A stretch of 64,000 nucleotides of DNA from NCBI GenBank assembly GCA_032622095.1, contig CP136066.1:95501319-95565318 (forward strand), written 5' to 3'. Position numbers and translations under genes: made by a program. How positions within the stretch are numbered: the first letter of the stretch is position 1; every line of letters begins with the position of its first letter. The notes below the pieces were generated by a model. It did no database searches and was not told the DNA's origin. It was given only the letters and a program-made list of their open reading frames with translations. Positions 1 through 11,430 of this stretch are shown piece by piece. This DNA comes from Siphonodentalium dalli (taxonomy: Eukaryota > Mollusca > Scaphopoda > Gadilida > Siphonodentaliidae).

Positions 1-110
1 GAGTAGTTGTCCCACAGGAAATATCCAGATAATAGGTTTAACCCTTACTATACTAAAGCATATTTGATGAGTAGTTGCCCCACATGAAATGTTCAGATAA
101 TAAGTGCAAC
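1..110. repeat. Partial direct duplication, period about 68 bp
   Basis: Two similar blocks begin with GAGTAGTTG at 1 and 69, each followed by CCCACA.GAAAT..TCCAGATAATA-like sequence. The first copy is cut by the window edge, so the full array length is unknown. No coding potential is evident. Confidence 0.6.
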
Positions 111-194
111 AAACGACCATATTTATCTGTCGTCTGCTTTTATCATCTTAACATCCCTCCAAAATTCCCGCGAACTCGGCCAATTCGCCCTGTC

Positions 195-430
195 ACTAAC
201 TCGCGGCCATGTTGGATCTACCAGGTCCGGTTCCGTGGTTTTAATGCAACGGGTCAAAGTTCTGGAGTAGCATTCCATATATGGAAGTCATGAATAATTC
301 AAATGCTCCATATATGGAAATGCTACTCCAAAACTTTGACCTGTAGCACTAAAACTACGGAATCTGGGCTGGAATAATCTCGAAACCACGGGACGGAGCT
401 GGATTAATCCAATACGGCCGCGACCCAGTG
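195..430. mobile_element. Fold-back (long inverted repeat) element, MITE-like
   Basis: Two arms of about 100 bp pair around a short centre near 290-300. The best-matching core is TCCATATATGGA with GTCAAAGTT.TGGAGTAGCAT on both strands, and similarity extends out to TCGCGGCC near 203 and its complement near 418. Arms differ at scattered positions, so this is an old copy. No transposase and no clear target duplication were seen. Confidence 0.75.
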
Positions 431-498
431 ATCTCGTTTATTCATCGTCGCTGTTGCGTGAATGAGGTGGTATTTTAAGGAATTGATCTATACTTCAG

Positions 499-633
499 GC
501 AGAGAAGGACGAGTTCGATACGACTATAACCGGACCCTGGATGCGGAAATGGGAGGTAGTTAATGACAATGAACACACCAAGAAAATGGCAGAGGAACTG
601 GCGTTTGCCGCGAGTAGACAAAAACAGCAATAG
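499..633 (+). CDS. Probable last coding exon of an unrecognised host gene
   Basis: A 45-codon open stretch in the frame GCA-GAG-AAG starts directly after a plausible splice acceptor (CTATACTTCAG, ending at 498) and ends at TAG (631-633). An in-frame stop at 484-486 means the frame cannot extend upstream without splicing. The peptide is strongly hydrophilic and helix-prone: it contains FDTTITGPWMRKWEV, then HTKKMAEELAFAASRQK and ends QQ. Its amino-acid texture looks protein-like. I do not recognise the family. AG at 500-501 is an alternative acceptor that would remove one codon. Earlier exons must lie left of the window; the sequence just upstream is the fold-back at 195-430, presumably in the intron. 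It is called from composition and the acceptor only. Confidence 0.5.
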   Translation, partial: AEKDEFDTTITGPWMRKWEVVNDNEHTKKMAEELAFAASRQKQQ

Positions 634-896
634 AAGAGACATTATAGGCTGCGTCGCCTACATGTACGTCCACACACTGGCAAAGTTGTCAGTCAAAATG
701 TCATGCAATTTTTCGCAAATGTCTAAGGTACTCAATCCGATTCGATGGTCCCGATATCATCAGATCCTAGCAGCAACAACATTTTGTTAAATGCCGTTTC
801 AGTTATCAGAATCGATTAATTGCCAAAAATAATGCTAACCATAGTCAACTATAGTATAAAATTGCCTAAAACTTGTTATTTATTAACACTTTTGAG

Positions 897-1240
897 TACC
901 TTCATGGTTTAATCATCTCCTCCTACATATTTCATCCCAGAGATTTGAAACTTCAGAATATTGTTGCCCATATATTGAAGATGTGCAACATGTATTATTT
1001 TTTGACAGAGTTATTAACCATTTTTGACTTAGAAAATTTCAACATTTTTTATAATTTTCTGAATGAGGGTGGGTACCTTCATGGTGTAATCAACTCCTCA
1101 TACAGTTTTGATCGTAGATATTTGAAATTTCAGAGTATTGTTACCCACATATTGGAGATGTGCAACATGTATATGGATGATGGATTTTTTTTTTACACAG
1201 TTATTATCTCTTTTCGATTTAAAAAAAAATTTCTTTAACA
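897..1240. repeat. Two-copy tandem duplication, period about 177 bp
   Basis: TACCTTCATGGT begins copies at 897 and 1074. Both carry ATTTGAAA.TTCAGA.TATTGTT, CCCA.ATATTG.AGATGTGCAACATGTAT and a T-rich tail. An open frame of about 120 codons spans both units, but it exists because the unit is roughly a multiple of three with few stops. The translation is hydrophobic and phenylalanine/tyrosine rich and looks non-coding. Confidence 0.75.
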
Positions 1241-1625
1241 AAGCGGCATCGACTTCCCACGTTGTCGGGGGACACTGTGGTTGGCTGACCTTTTATTTTT
1301 ATAAATTTGTCGATTTCGCGGTGTTCCGGGAATCTGAACATATCCAGTAAAAGCCATTATGCGTATCAAACATTCAAAAACATATTTATTGATAAATATT
1401 TTTTGTACTCGTTGTATTAGATGTTGAAAATCGACTATAATCAAGATGGTTATTCACGTCGTTTTAGAAACACCAGCGTAGGCATTATTATATTTTCAAA
1501 AATATATATGTTTCATGCACACACTGGTTTCTTCTCAAATCGCTCGGATTAGCTAAACACCGGGAAAATGACAACTTTAGAAAAATAAGGGTATTTTTTC
1601 GTAACGGCATCGGTTTGCCCTACCC

Positions 1626-1704
1626 GCATCATAGCAATTCACCAGGACCACCAGCATCATAGCAATTCACCAGGACCACAGCATCATATCACATAGCAGG
1701 ACCA
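1626..1704. repeat. Three-copy short tandem repeat, 27-28 bp unit
   Basis: GCATCATAGCAATTCACC begins copies at 1626 and 1654, with a shortened copy at 1681. Each copy ends in AGGACCAC. Confidence 0.85.
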
Positions 1705-2272
1705 CTTGACCAGGGCTATGTATACAGGGATTTAATCACTACGTAACATACGCCGTGGTGCTAATTAATGCCTAAAAATTCAACATGGCTTTGAATTTAA
1801 GTGAGCTACTGCCACAGCTGTTTGGGGGAGGAGCATGCAAAATTGGGTAACGTGTGCTCCGACCCGGCCCCTTTGTAAACATATTATACATGTACATTCA
1901 TATGTTTAACGTTTATTATTATGTCTGCGGATTTACAAATAAAATATTTTTAAGTTGTTTGGAGATTAGTTGGCGATGCCTGAAATTATATTCACATTCC
2001 ACTGATTATCATATATCATTCATGTTATATTATTAAAATAAATAAAGGTAATGTGATTGTATTCGTTGTCCGTGTTAATGCTAGACATGTCCATTATAAT
2101 CTATATGATATATCGTTTGTTTAATAGGATTGTGTTTCAATTCCCTCGAAAAATAGTAAGTTACTAATAATTTAAAGATCTTCAAGTGGAGTGATCACAC
2201 GTGATGTCCATTGATACGTTTTTGCCGTAAGCCCTTTCGGCAATCAAGGATTCTGCACATTGCTGTCGCTTA

Positions 2273-2713
2273 AAGGTACTAAATCCGTTCAGACGCTCCT
2301 AATTTACTATTTCTTTGGCTTCGGGGGTAAAAAATATTTGATTCGATTCGAGGAACCCACTATCAAAGCTCAGAGTGATTAGATATCGATGTTTGAAGTT
2401 AGCGATTTCTATTGTTTGTGGGACAGTTCTTGCCGGTCAAACGGACGGTCTTGCAGATAAAGATGGATAACTCTAAAATCAAGTGTTTATTATTACCACT
2501 TGATTTTAGAGTTATCCACCTTTATCTGCAAGACCGTCCGTTTGACCGGCAAGTTCTGTCCCACAAACAATAGAAATCGTAAACTTCAAACATCGATATC
2601 TAATCACTCTGAGCTTTGATGTGTGGGTTCCTCGACTCGAATCAATTTTTTTTTTTACCCCCGAAGCCAAAGAAATAGTAATTTAGGAGCGTCTGATCGG
2701 ATTGAGTACCTTT
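2273..2713. mobile_element. Near-perfect fold-back element with 11-nt loop, TTAA-flanked
   Basis: Left arm 2273-2485 and right arm 2497-2713 are almost exact complements: about 213 bp of stem around TTTATTATTAC. The arms include AGTGATTAGATATCGATGTT and GACGGTCTTGCAGATAAAG with their complements. Both outer edges read TTAA next to AGGTACT/AGTACCT. TTAA duplications are typical of piggyBac- and Kolobok-type transposons, so this is probably a non-autonomous relative. The high arm identity suggests a recent origin or gene-conversion-like maintenance. Confidence 0.85.
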
Positions 2714-3476
2714 AATAAAACATTTTAAATAAACCTATAGGCTCGGCTGTGCATATACATTCCCAGGGGGTGGGTGGCAGTCAAACATTTGTGCTCATAA
2801 GGAGGGGTGAGGTAGTGACCCCAAAACTTGGCCAAAAGCAATTCTTCCCGCAGCTCGAAAATATTGCCTCCATATTTTTGAACTATTTTTGGCCTTAAAA
2901 CTTAGAGATAACGTAAGTTTAACACCAACGCTGCCTTTAGACAGTCAGTATAGATTGTTTCTTATTGTGACATGAGTGGGAGTGCACCCATGGTCACGAC
3001 AAAGCCACATATTTCCACATGCAGTTCTACCAATATTTCATTGTCTTCATTTCAAACCGGGCGGACCAACGGGGAAGACTCCCGAGTAGCCTCTAATTTT
3101 GGTGAAACTGTTCAACAGTTTGATATTTCCTAAATCCATTGAACAACAGTTAGAAATTTCTTTCACAAAATAAGACGAGACTATGTTGTGATACTTGAAC
3201 TTTCCGAGTGATATTTTAGTGTAAAATTGGTATTACCGAAGGAGGTCAAATTCAAGATTCCCCAGAGTTGAGATTTTTTTTCTTTAAGGAGATTTTCATT
3301 TGTATTGGATTCATCATGGTCGGCGTTTGAAGGAGTTCATCACCCACCATGGCACCCCAACCTTTTATCGTTCTTTTCAATGGTTGGAAATTTCAGACCA
3401 ATTACAGGTTGTCACTGCTTTGATATTTTAATTTTCCAACATGTGTTTGCTGTGAAATTCATTGTTTTGGCAGCTA
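2714..3476. other. No gene or repeat recognised
   Basis: AT-rich sequence with stops in all frames. I see no exon-like open frame with splice signals and no internal duplication. Confidence 0.5.
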
Positions 3477-4035
3477 CACTGCCAAAAATATTTTCTCAAT
3501 TCAGGAAAAAAAAAATCTTGAAATGAGATATTATCTTGGGAGAATAGCTAGAAAAATAAGAAAAACATATTTTCTAGGTCAAGAAATGAAAGGGTGGGAT
3601 AATTTCTTGTCTGAGAAAATTTCTTTAAGAAAACACAGTAATCTTAGTAAGAAAATCCTAGTAAAAAAATCTTAGTATAGATTTTTTTTCTTAATGTAGG
3701 AAAGATTGTTTTTCTCACATAAGTTTATTTTTCTTGAAATAAGATAAGTTTAAGATACTGCGATTATCTTGGGAGAATAGCTAGAAATTTAAGAAAGCTA
3801 TACAATTAATCTAGAACAAGAAATTATATTTTCTACAGTAAGAAATATCGTCAAGATATTTTTTCTTAAGTGATGCCAATTTTTTCTAGAATGAGATTTT
3901 CTCAAGCAGGAAAATAAATCTAAGTGAGGAAAACAAGTTTTCTTAACTAGGAATATTTTCCCCAATTAGGAAAGATATATTAGAAAACAATTCTTAATTA
4001 AGAAAAACATTTAATTTTAAATTAATATATAATTT
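3477..4035. mobile_element. CACTA/EnSpm-like terminus with AAGAAA/TTTCTT subterminal repeats
   Basis: The segment opens with CACTGCCAAAAATATTTTCT and continues for over 500 bp as degenerate iterations of TTTCTT, AAGAAAA, ATCTTGGGAGAATAGCTAG and similar words in both orientations. CACTA-superfamily elements start with CACT(A/G) and carry many short subterminal motifs in direct and inverted order, which matches. The opposite end was not found, so this is a solo or truncated terminus. TTTTGGCAG just before the start mirrors CTGCCAAAA just inside it. Confidence 0.5.
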
Positions 4036-4169
4036 CAATTGTGTTTTAAAATATACAATTGACATTTATTCTGAATATAAAAACTTGTAAATATCATTGT
4101 TAAATGTATAATAGAGACAATAAGGGGGCTTAAAGGCACGGGAGGCCTTAGTTGTCGAAAATATTCATA

Positions 4170-4660
4170 TTTGTTTCAATCACCGTAAACAGAAAAACAT
4201 TAAAACGCATACAGTTTTGTTCATATAAACATGACCATCGCGTAAACAGCATGCTATCATAAAGACCTACTATATTTTACCTAAGCAGGAGCCTGATTGT
4301 GTTACAGAAGGCAGCACAGTGTTACTGGCTAATCACACACAAATGATATAAATGCTCTTTATTCGTTCCATATCAAAATTCAGCAACAATGAACGCTCTT
4401 TATGTTTACCATCATAATATAAACAAACACCAGGAAAGTACCTTTTTATGCTTTTGTTTACATAAGAATGGTCAAACATATGACAATAACATACTGTTTA
4501 TGCGATATTTCTTATTTGTATACGGACAAAGTCTGTCTGCATTTTAATATTCTTTCTGTTTGTGGCGGTTTTTGACCGGTGGAAATATTTTCACAGCATA
4601 CCCACCGCCAAGGCCTCCCGTACCTTTAAACTTTAAATATACAGTCAACAATTTCTCGTT
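4170..4660 (+). repeat. Dispersed repeat, copy 1 (partner at 24890-25405)
   Basis: Shares long blocks with 24890-25405 in the same orientation: GCTCTTTATGTTTACCAT, CAAAGTCTGTCT, GTGG.GGTTTTTGACCG and CCCACC.CCAAGGCC. It has no open frame that is conserved in both copies. The second copy lies inside the 22.6-kb insertion. Confidence 0.75.
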
Positions 4661-5298
4661 ACAGTTATGGGTTTCTAAAATTGCAAGTGGCCAAACAAGA
4701 TACTGTGTACATTCGCGAAATAAAACTATACAAAGTACCTGTATCTTGTTCTGCCTCTTAAAATTGTATAAACCTATATACGCAACAAAAAATATATTGA
4801 TTGCTAATATTACATCCCGACACATGATTTTCAATATATTTATAGAAAGAGTTACCTCAAATCTGTCGGTTGCAAAAATAATATATAACAATTTCTGTTA
4901 TTTGAGTATCCAGTTCAAACGATAGGATAAAAAATCATCACACATGACAAAACAAGCACTGTATGTGCCTTAATAAACATCGTAACCCTGTATTTTTAAA
5001 TGCACATATTCTAGGACGGGTGATGTGTAATAAACACAGAAAGACACTTGTATTAATGGATTTGTTGATACAGCACTTGTGCCATTGAGGAAAGATAGAA
5101 CTCTAGGGTGTGCTGTTCATTCCGTCATTGTGCGCTAGCACTCGTGTCATATCAACAAACCCATAAACAAAATTGTGTAATTCTAAGTATATACAGCATG
5201 GTTTCAATAGCTGTTTCATGAATCATGCAGATTGCAGGTTTACTGTTCAGGTACTAGCCCAAGTCTTTTCGGTATGCAACAGCTTGAGATATCGAATA

Positions 5299-5510
5299 CA
5301 GTAATGCCCAGAGTATAACGACTCCTTAAACACAGTAGAATTATGGGTAACTTTTCAGGATTTAGTCGGAAATATGGCTTGTTGCCATTCATCAGAAAGC
5401 TCTCTGAGAGCTTTCCGATGAATGGCAACAAGCCATATTTCCAACTAAATCCTGAAAAGTTACCCATAATTCTGCTGTGGTTAAGGAGTTGATTACTTAG
5501 AGCATTACTG
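5299..5510. mobile_element. MITE family A (CAGTAATGCCC ends), full palindromic copy
   Basis: Ends CAGTAATGCCC and (G)GCATTACTG; each arm of about 100 bp contains CTTTTCAGGATTTAGTCGG and GGCTTGTTGCCATTCATC. Other copies are 32816-33033 (intact, TA on both sides), 8567-8656 (half) and 58936-59079 (partial). The TA duplication and full-length palindrome suggest a mariner-type MITE. Here the flanks are TA and CA, so one has mutated. Confidence 0.85.
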
Positions 5511-6250
5511 CAGTTGAAACTGTTTTGGATCGAGTCCTGTCCGGCTACTCTTCTATAACCTCTCAAGATTTTGAAGTGTTGAATGGGTCACCATGAATCG
5601 CTCAATTAAACAATCGCAACGGTGTTGAGTGTTTTGCTTATCGCTCACTATTTACTGCTGTATATAAACAAACGATTGACTCACACAAAGTGTGTTTTGT
5701 GGATAATAACGCATTCATATGAACATTATCCTATACTATTAGTATATTCTTGGGAAACTTTTTGTAAATGTTATTTATAAATTATAACCTATAACGAAGG
5801 CCATCCATTCCTTTAAGTTCCAAAGATATAAGGAGAATCACTGCATTTTAATTGCATACCGCATCCATCGTGGTGCTGTTTTGTGTTCAAGTGACAACCT
5901 TACCATGGTGTTGGAAATTACTGCAGTGTAATACCACAGCATTACCTGGGTAACACCACGTTAGAGATGGTCAATTACTTTAAGTATATGCAGGTTTGAA
6001 ATCATCACGCTTGGGAAAGGCTGCCCTCTATGTTCTTATAAAAAAGCGTCACTTTGACCTAATCTGACGAAATACTGGTAGTGCTACAATCAAGATAACT
6101 TCAACCCACAATTCTGGGCGTAAAGTCCATTATAGAAGAGTATCGGGATGGGACTCGGTCCAAAACAGCATCAACCCAACCGATACCACAAGTTGTGGAC
6201 AGGGAAAACTTGGTCTAAACAGGTACTAGTACATGCATGTATTACAAGCA

Positions 6251-6325
6251 TTAAGGGGTACACTAAATCCGGCCATTTATGAGACCATCTCCTTGTATAC
6301 TCAACAGAATATATGCAACAAATGA
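6251..6325. mobile_element. Half copy of a TTAA-flanked MITE (family C)
   Basis: TTAAGGGGTACACTAAATCC begins a block that matches the left arm of 47515-47868, including GACCATCTCCTT and ATATGCAACAAATGAATG. The second arm is missing. Confidence 0.7.
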
Positions 6326-6501
6326 ATGTGCTCTATGTCTAAGCCACATTAAGCTCCTTGTACAGATTACTTGGTGATACAGCAGGTTGACAAAGATAAA
6401 GGAACATCAGAATATTTTTATTCTGTGATGGATTTTAAGGCCTGTATGTGTGTACATGTACATGAATCTGATTATATTGACATGCTGCAATAATGTGTCA
6501 C

Positions 6502-6876
6502 TTGAAGTGATGTGAAACACTCCAATAGGGTGATAAAATATAAATGGAGAATAATCTTGTTAAAAGTAGTACTTTTTACAAACATTATATCCAAATTAAC
6601 AACACACACCATCATTCGTATACATAATTAAATGCAGTAACTATCAAAGGCGAACTCGTTTTCGTTATATTATCGCCGATAGATGCGGCCCGAATCGAGT
6701 AGTAAATATTCACAATTGAGCGTAGTTCAGACAATGTTTTCTATGGAGTATTACGGTTGATTTGCTTTCGATTTTCGGCTATGTTAGTAGAATGCTACCT
6801 TATTCCAGTTGGCATAGCGCCTTGGTACTAACTGATCAGTTTCACGCACCAGAACAAGTGCATAATATATCTTTAA
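6502..6876 (-). mobile_element. TTAA-flanked MITE family B, inverted copy
   Basis: Read on the minus strand it begins TTAAAGATATATTATG and ends in GTTTCACATCACTTCAA. It matches 34647-35028, 44556-44846 and 45038-45414 through AATATTTAC, CGGGACGCA..TATCG-like and GAGTCATTGCATT-like blocks. One flanking TTAA has decayed to TTGA. TTAA edges point to piggyBac- or Kolobok-type mobilisation. Confidence 0.75.
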
Positions 6877-7693
6877 AAGTTCATATCCTTCAGACAAGCT
6901 CAGAAACAAGGCTTGAGACTGATCCATGGGTACTGTTGTGCTTTGTGTAGAGATATGAAACTGGTACACCTCCAAATTCTGGTCAATGTAGTATGAAGTA
7001 CGGTATAACAAAAGGTTATGCATACACTGGATGCCATAGTGCACATTTTCTGAGACTCATACAGGTACATACAGAAGCATACAGGTACATGTATGTTGTA
7101 GAATTGAATTCACTAACTTCACTTGCCAAGATTTTCACCACTAAGTCTGATAAAATGTAGACGTCACTGATCGGTCTCCATCAAGGAAGGAATTGATGTG
7201 TCATTTTTGCCTTTGATGAAGACATTGGTCATCATTTGGTTATATATTAAAGCCTCCCCTTCGCTGCACAGTACTGGATTCAGTGCATACCGTCCATTGG
7301 CATACATATGGTACATGTATATAGCCAGGACTGTCACAAAGCAACAACTCACATTATGTCATGCATGGACGAATACCGATAACATCTAGATTACATGTAT
7401 CCGTTACATGTACAGCCGAATAACATTTGAAATCCTTCCTCATCCAGTCCTGGACAGAATTAATAATATTGGTATCAAGGGTAATCATTATCTGCAAGAA
7501 ACACTCAGGAAACATGATTCTATGATTGGTTGTCAGATATCATGCCTTGAATGAAATGTGTATGTCTCAATCCAGTCAGGCAGCTCCTCCTGTCTGAAAA
7601 ATAAGATTTGAATGCTTGTAATGACATCAGAAAAGCGGAATGACTAATCATGTACATATTATTAAGATGTACGGTCCAAATTAATCACCCGGT

Positions 7694-7728
<35 letters not shown>

Positions 7729-8145
7729 GAGGGCAGTTATAACAGTAATGTTATCCATTCAAACGCTGCATGTTGGTCAGAATCAGCTACAAATACATAT
7801 ATTTACATACTAAGTGTTGTCATCACTAAAATCCAGCATACTGATTGGTCGGCGCCCACGTGGCTAGTTGCAGTTATTTCTCGGTGAATGTGAATGCGCA
7901 ACGGCTCATAACACCAAGCTCACAACACCATACATACGTCATTGGGTTTGGAAAGACGAACGCGTAATGTTTTGGGAGCATTTGGACTCGCGCAGGATTG
8001 ACTTAATACATCATCTGGTTGCAATATGAAGAGAAATTGTTCCTATTAACTTTTGCCAAGGGTGCTATTGGGTACTTTGGGCTGTTTTTTGTCACGATAC
8101 ACTATTCAATTTAAATACATTTACAAAAGTGGCTTTTTCGCTAAA
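6877..8145. other. No gene recognised; contains a 34-nt G run (7694-7727)
   Basis: AT-rich sequence with many TACATGTA words and no exon-like frame. A run of 34 consecutive G at 7694-7727 could form a G-quadruplex and is also a likely place for assembly length error. Confidence 0.5.
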
Positions 8146-8331
8146 TGTATATAAATATAAGGATTAACTGTCATGTGGACTATTTTAATGGAGATGTAAC
8201 CGTGAGGAAAGTGGTCATAACTTGTATGTAAAACCCTTTGGTTTTTACACAAGTTATGTCCACTTACCTCACGGTTACATCTCCATAAAAACAGTCCACA
8301 TGACAGTTAATACTTATGTACATATACTAGT
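8146..8331. mobile_element. Short fold-back element
   Basis: Arms of about 80 bp share AACTGTCATGTGGACT and GGAGATGTAACCGTGAGG with their complements. The loop is CCCTTTGG and itself sits between AAAAC-rich and GTTTTT-rich words. Confidence 0.8.
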
Positions 8332-8566
8332 AGCATATACCGTTGTAACAGGATACTCCCCTTAAATATCTCCCCACTAACAATACCCACATGAATGACT
8401 AAAATAAAAATTTCACTCATTTGATATGTTACTTGAACAAACAAAATTAAATAAAAAACAAACGTAAATCTCATAAAACATCTTTTTCGGGCCATTTCAT
8501 GGTCAAAATGATATCAAAAGGGTGAATTTTCTTTTAGTCAAAGATTGGGGGAATGTCAGGGAATTA

Positions 8567-8656
8567 CAGTAATGCCCAAAGTAAGTGACCACTTAACCTC
8601 AGGATTGTGGGTAATTTTTCAGGATTTATTCAGAAATATGGCTTGTGTGGTCTCAC
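8567..8656 (+). mobile_element. MITE family A, single arm
   Basis: CAGTAATGCCCAAAGTAAGT followed by the family A arm (CTTAACC.CAG, GGGTAA.TTTTCAGGATTTA, AAATATGGCTTGT). The right arm is absent and is replaced by unrelated sequence. Confidence 0.75.
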
Positions 8657-8973
8657 ACCAGAAACTTCTAACACAGCAGTACTAGAAAGGTTACCGCTTC
8701 AACACTGCACCAAAATCGGTTGATATTTATGTAAAATATACGAAGCAGACTAGGTGTTATGTATTGCTCTGCGTACCTATTTTTCCATGTACCTAAAATA
8801 AGTCAAGCCCTGTTCCATGTGTGAGGTATGGCTACATGTATACTCAAAGTAATTGGCCACCTCTTAGTATAGTGCCCCCGTTAATACTGCAGTATTAAAG
8901 ATATATAAAGCACAGTAACCTCCAACACCTCATTATGGTTACTAGTACAGTTTCAACGTTGCATATACCACAG

Positions 8974-9139
8974 TTACACCCCATATGCATGTTGTCATGT
9001 CACACCCCATATGCATGTTGTCATGTTACACCCCATATGCATGTTGTCATGTTACACCCCATATGCATGTTGTCATGTTACACCCCATATGGCATATGCA
9101 TGTTGTCATGTTACACCCCATATGCATGTTGTCATGTTT
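8974..9139. repeat. 26-bp minisatellite, six copies
   Basis: Unit reads (T)TACACCCCATATGCATGT followed by TGTCATG. Copies start at about 8974, 9000, 9026, 9052, 9078 and 9111; the fifth carries an extra GGCATA. The unit is not a multiple of three and all frames are open across it, which produces spurious repetitive peptides. Confidence 0.9.
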
Positions 9140-10337
9140 CGCATGCATGAAAATAAAATGCAGTGTTTTTTCCTCCTATCTGTGGAACGGATGGCCTTCG
9201 TTACATGTACATGTATATATTATTCCAAATATAGGACATGGGAACGCTGATAGAAAAATTGTATTGTATATACGGGAGTTAAATGTAGCACATAATGAAC
9301 TTTTAAGTTGCCAACATTGTTTAGGCTGTCAATTTATAAACTCCACCCATCCATGTTGTCAGGCTGCATTGATTGGCATTACACAAACAAGCATGAAAAG
9401 ATAATTTAGTGATTCATCTTATTCATGCATATATAAGTTCATTGAACAAGATCCATGTGGCTGTTTTAATTTTCAACTTTTGGTGTGATATTTGTTGGTG
9501 TATCATAACTGCATGGTGCTCCACAACAGTAATCGACTTGATACCGTGGTGGATATCATATACTGCCCGTATATACTGCGATCATTACCAGGTATCCCCC
9601 CGGAAAACAACTGCGGGACACAACGTACCGGGGGGGTGGGGTGGTACTTAGGCGTAAAAAATTTAAACGTAATTTTTTCCTTATTCATTTAGGGGGGGGG
9701 GGGGGGGGGGGGTTGTCGGAAAAAATTTGCATGTAATATTTTTCCAAATATGTATTTTCAGACTCACAACTTCAATTTTCTCTCATTTTATAGAATATGG
9801 ATTAACCTTAATATCCAAATCATATATACATGAGTAATACAATCCACATAAAACAATTTTGGATAACCACTGTCTTGGTGTACATGTGATATTGACCCCA
9901 TTAACCCTCTTAATAATGCCAACTATGTCAGTGTCTACCAGTCGATTGCAGAATTCTACCCTGCGATCGCTTATCTGGCAAATTTTTACTGCAGAACTAT
10001 CCCATGTATTAAAACAATTTCTCCTCCAATGGTATCAGAAAACAGTTATATGCTGGTATCTCACTCATCTCATTTGCATCTTTTTCAAAGTCGAGGTAAT
10101 GACTAGTTGTCATTTTTTAAAGTGCATACATAGCGTTGCGATCACCAATATACATGTTTGTACATGTCATGACATCACGAGGTACAAATCTGCGTTCTAC
10201 TGTAGACAATGACCATTTTAGTCACAATAATCTAAACTAAGTTAACAAGCACCTTCTCGTGAATTGTATGCTCCGGAGTTTTTTTCGCTTTCCGGTCAAA
10301 CCGAGTTGTTGTCCGGCTGCGGTAGATTTTGATTTGG
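9140..10337. other. No gene recognised; 21-nt G run at 9692-9712
   Basis: No exon-like frame. The G run at 9692-9712 is followed by TTGTCGGAAAAAATTTGCATG, which resembles the start of the G-run repeat family at 46810-47280. Confidence 0.5.
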
Positions 10338-10490
10338 GGGGGGGGCGGCGGGCAAATGGTCAGTGGAAAAAAACTGCAGTTTTTGCTGTTTTGGGGGGGG
10401 GATACCCAAACCGAAGAAAACAGTTTTTTCCACCCTGTGTCTGCAGTTTTTTTCCCGCCCCCCCCCCCTGCCCCCCCCCCCCATTTTTAA
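10338..10490. repeat. G-run/C-run inverted repeat
   Basis: A GGGGGGGGGGCGGCGGG stretch is answered by CCCGCCCCCCCCCC downstream. AAAAAAACTGCAG is answered by CTGCAGTTTTTTT. A second G run near 10392 lies between. The sequence is strongly structured and length-unstable. Confidence 0.65.
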
Positions 10491-10696
10491 GGTCCATAAT
10501 TTTGAGGATAGCAGTATAAACATGTATTGGTGACAATGTACAAATATTCATCTGCATGGTAGCTATACATGTAGATTATAAACTCACCACTGGTATTTTG
10601 GCGAACAGACTTCCAGTAATATTTCACCTGTCATTTGTTCATTTCCACGTGTCTAGCTAGACAGGACCGACGCTTAGACTAATCATGGGCGAAATC

Positions 10697-10796
10697 NNNN
10701 NNNNNNNNNNNNNNNNNNNNNNNNNNNNNNNNNNNNNNNNNNNNNNNNNNNNNNNNNNNNNNNNNNNNNNNNNNNNNNNNNNNNNNNNNNNNNNNN
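10697..10796. other. Assembly gap, 100 N
   Basis: Exactly 100 consecutive N, the usual placeholder for a gap of unknown size. Features on its two sides may not be physically adjacent. Confidence 0.99.
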
Positions 10797-10863
10797 GGTA
10801 ATTTTTTTAATAGAGAAAATATGGCACAAACTTCACATGAGAAGCTAAAAACAACTATACGTA

Positions 10864-10967
10864 TCTACTATATATTTTGAGAACTCCGTATATATATGTG
10901 TATGTGTGTATATACTTTATAGAATCGAAAACGGCTGTACCGAATTGAGACCAAACTTCCTATCTAA
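10864..10967 (+). mobile_element. 5' fragment of a Helitron-like unit
   Basis: A|TCTACTATATATTTTGAGAAC matches the start of the complete unit at 30164. It continues with a GTGTATGTGTGTATA tract and the family words ATAGAATCGAAAACGGC and CCAAACTTC. The unit stops abruptly at a G run that begins the neighbouring repeat. Confidence 0.6.
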
Positions 10968-11430
10968 GCAGGGGGGGGGGGGTCTTAAAAAAAATTTCAG
11001 GCACGTATGGCATTTTTTCCCTTTCGATCATTTTTTGTACCCACCCACCCCCACCGCCAAATTTTTTTCCGTTTTCGGCAGTTTTTTCCGACCATTGTTT
11101 GACACCCCCCCTTTTAACACTAAAACAGAGATTTGCGGGGGGAAATTCACTGTAAACAGCTGTATATGAATTTCTGTGCATACTATTTATCATGGATGTT
11201 AACATGGACATGTAAATAGGAATGAGTCATTTTGAGGTCATTCGGCCAAAAAAACATGGCTGCCAGCGGCCATCTTGGATTTCAAAATTTGCAACAAAAT
11301 ACAACACGATAACTGCCTGCAGTCAGTTTACAGTTAGAATTACATTATTTCTCTCATTCAAAGTGGGTTTGAAGCCCAACTCATTGCCAAAACACTTAAA
11401 ACAAGCAGGAATTTTTTTTTTTTAGTTGCG
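10968..11430 (+). mobile_element. G-run repeat family D, copy 1
   Basis: Starts with a G run, then TTTCAGGCACGTATGGCATT, a C-rich ACCCACCCACCCCCACCGCC block, TTCGGCAGTTTTTTCCGACC, AACACTAAAACAGAGATTTG and a unique-looking tail with CATGGCTGCCAGCGGCCATC. Copies at 23605-23865 and 46810-47280 share the same order. At 11440-11520 a reversed partial copy (GGCATACGTGCCGG and a C run) follows. No TIR or coding capacity is seen. Confidence 0.75.

Noticed and set aside
873-1238. 121-codon frame with internal protein repeat
   Set aside because: The repeat is a 177-bp DNA duplication; composition is that of AT-rich non-coding DNA.
7694-7727. G run as a regulatory quadruplex
   Set aside because: Possible structure, but there is no gene nearby and homopolymer length in assemblies is unreliable.
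8974-9139. Small repetitive secreted peptide gene
   Set aside because: The 26-bp unit is not a multiple of three, so the peptide repeat cycles through frames; it is a minisatellite.
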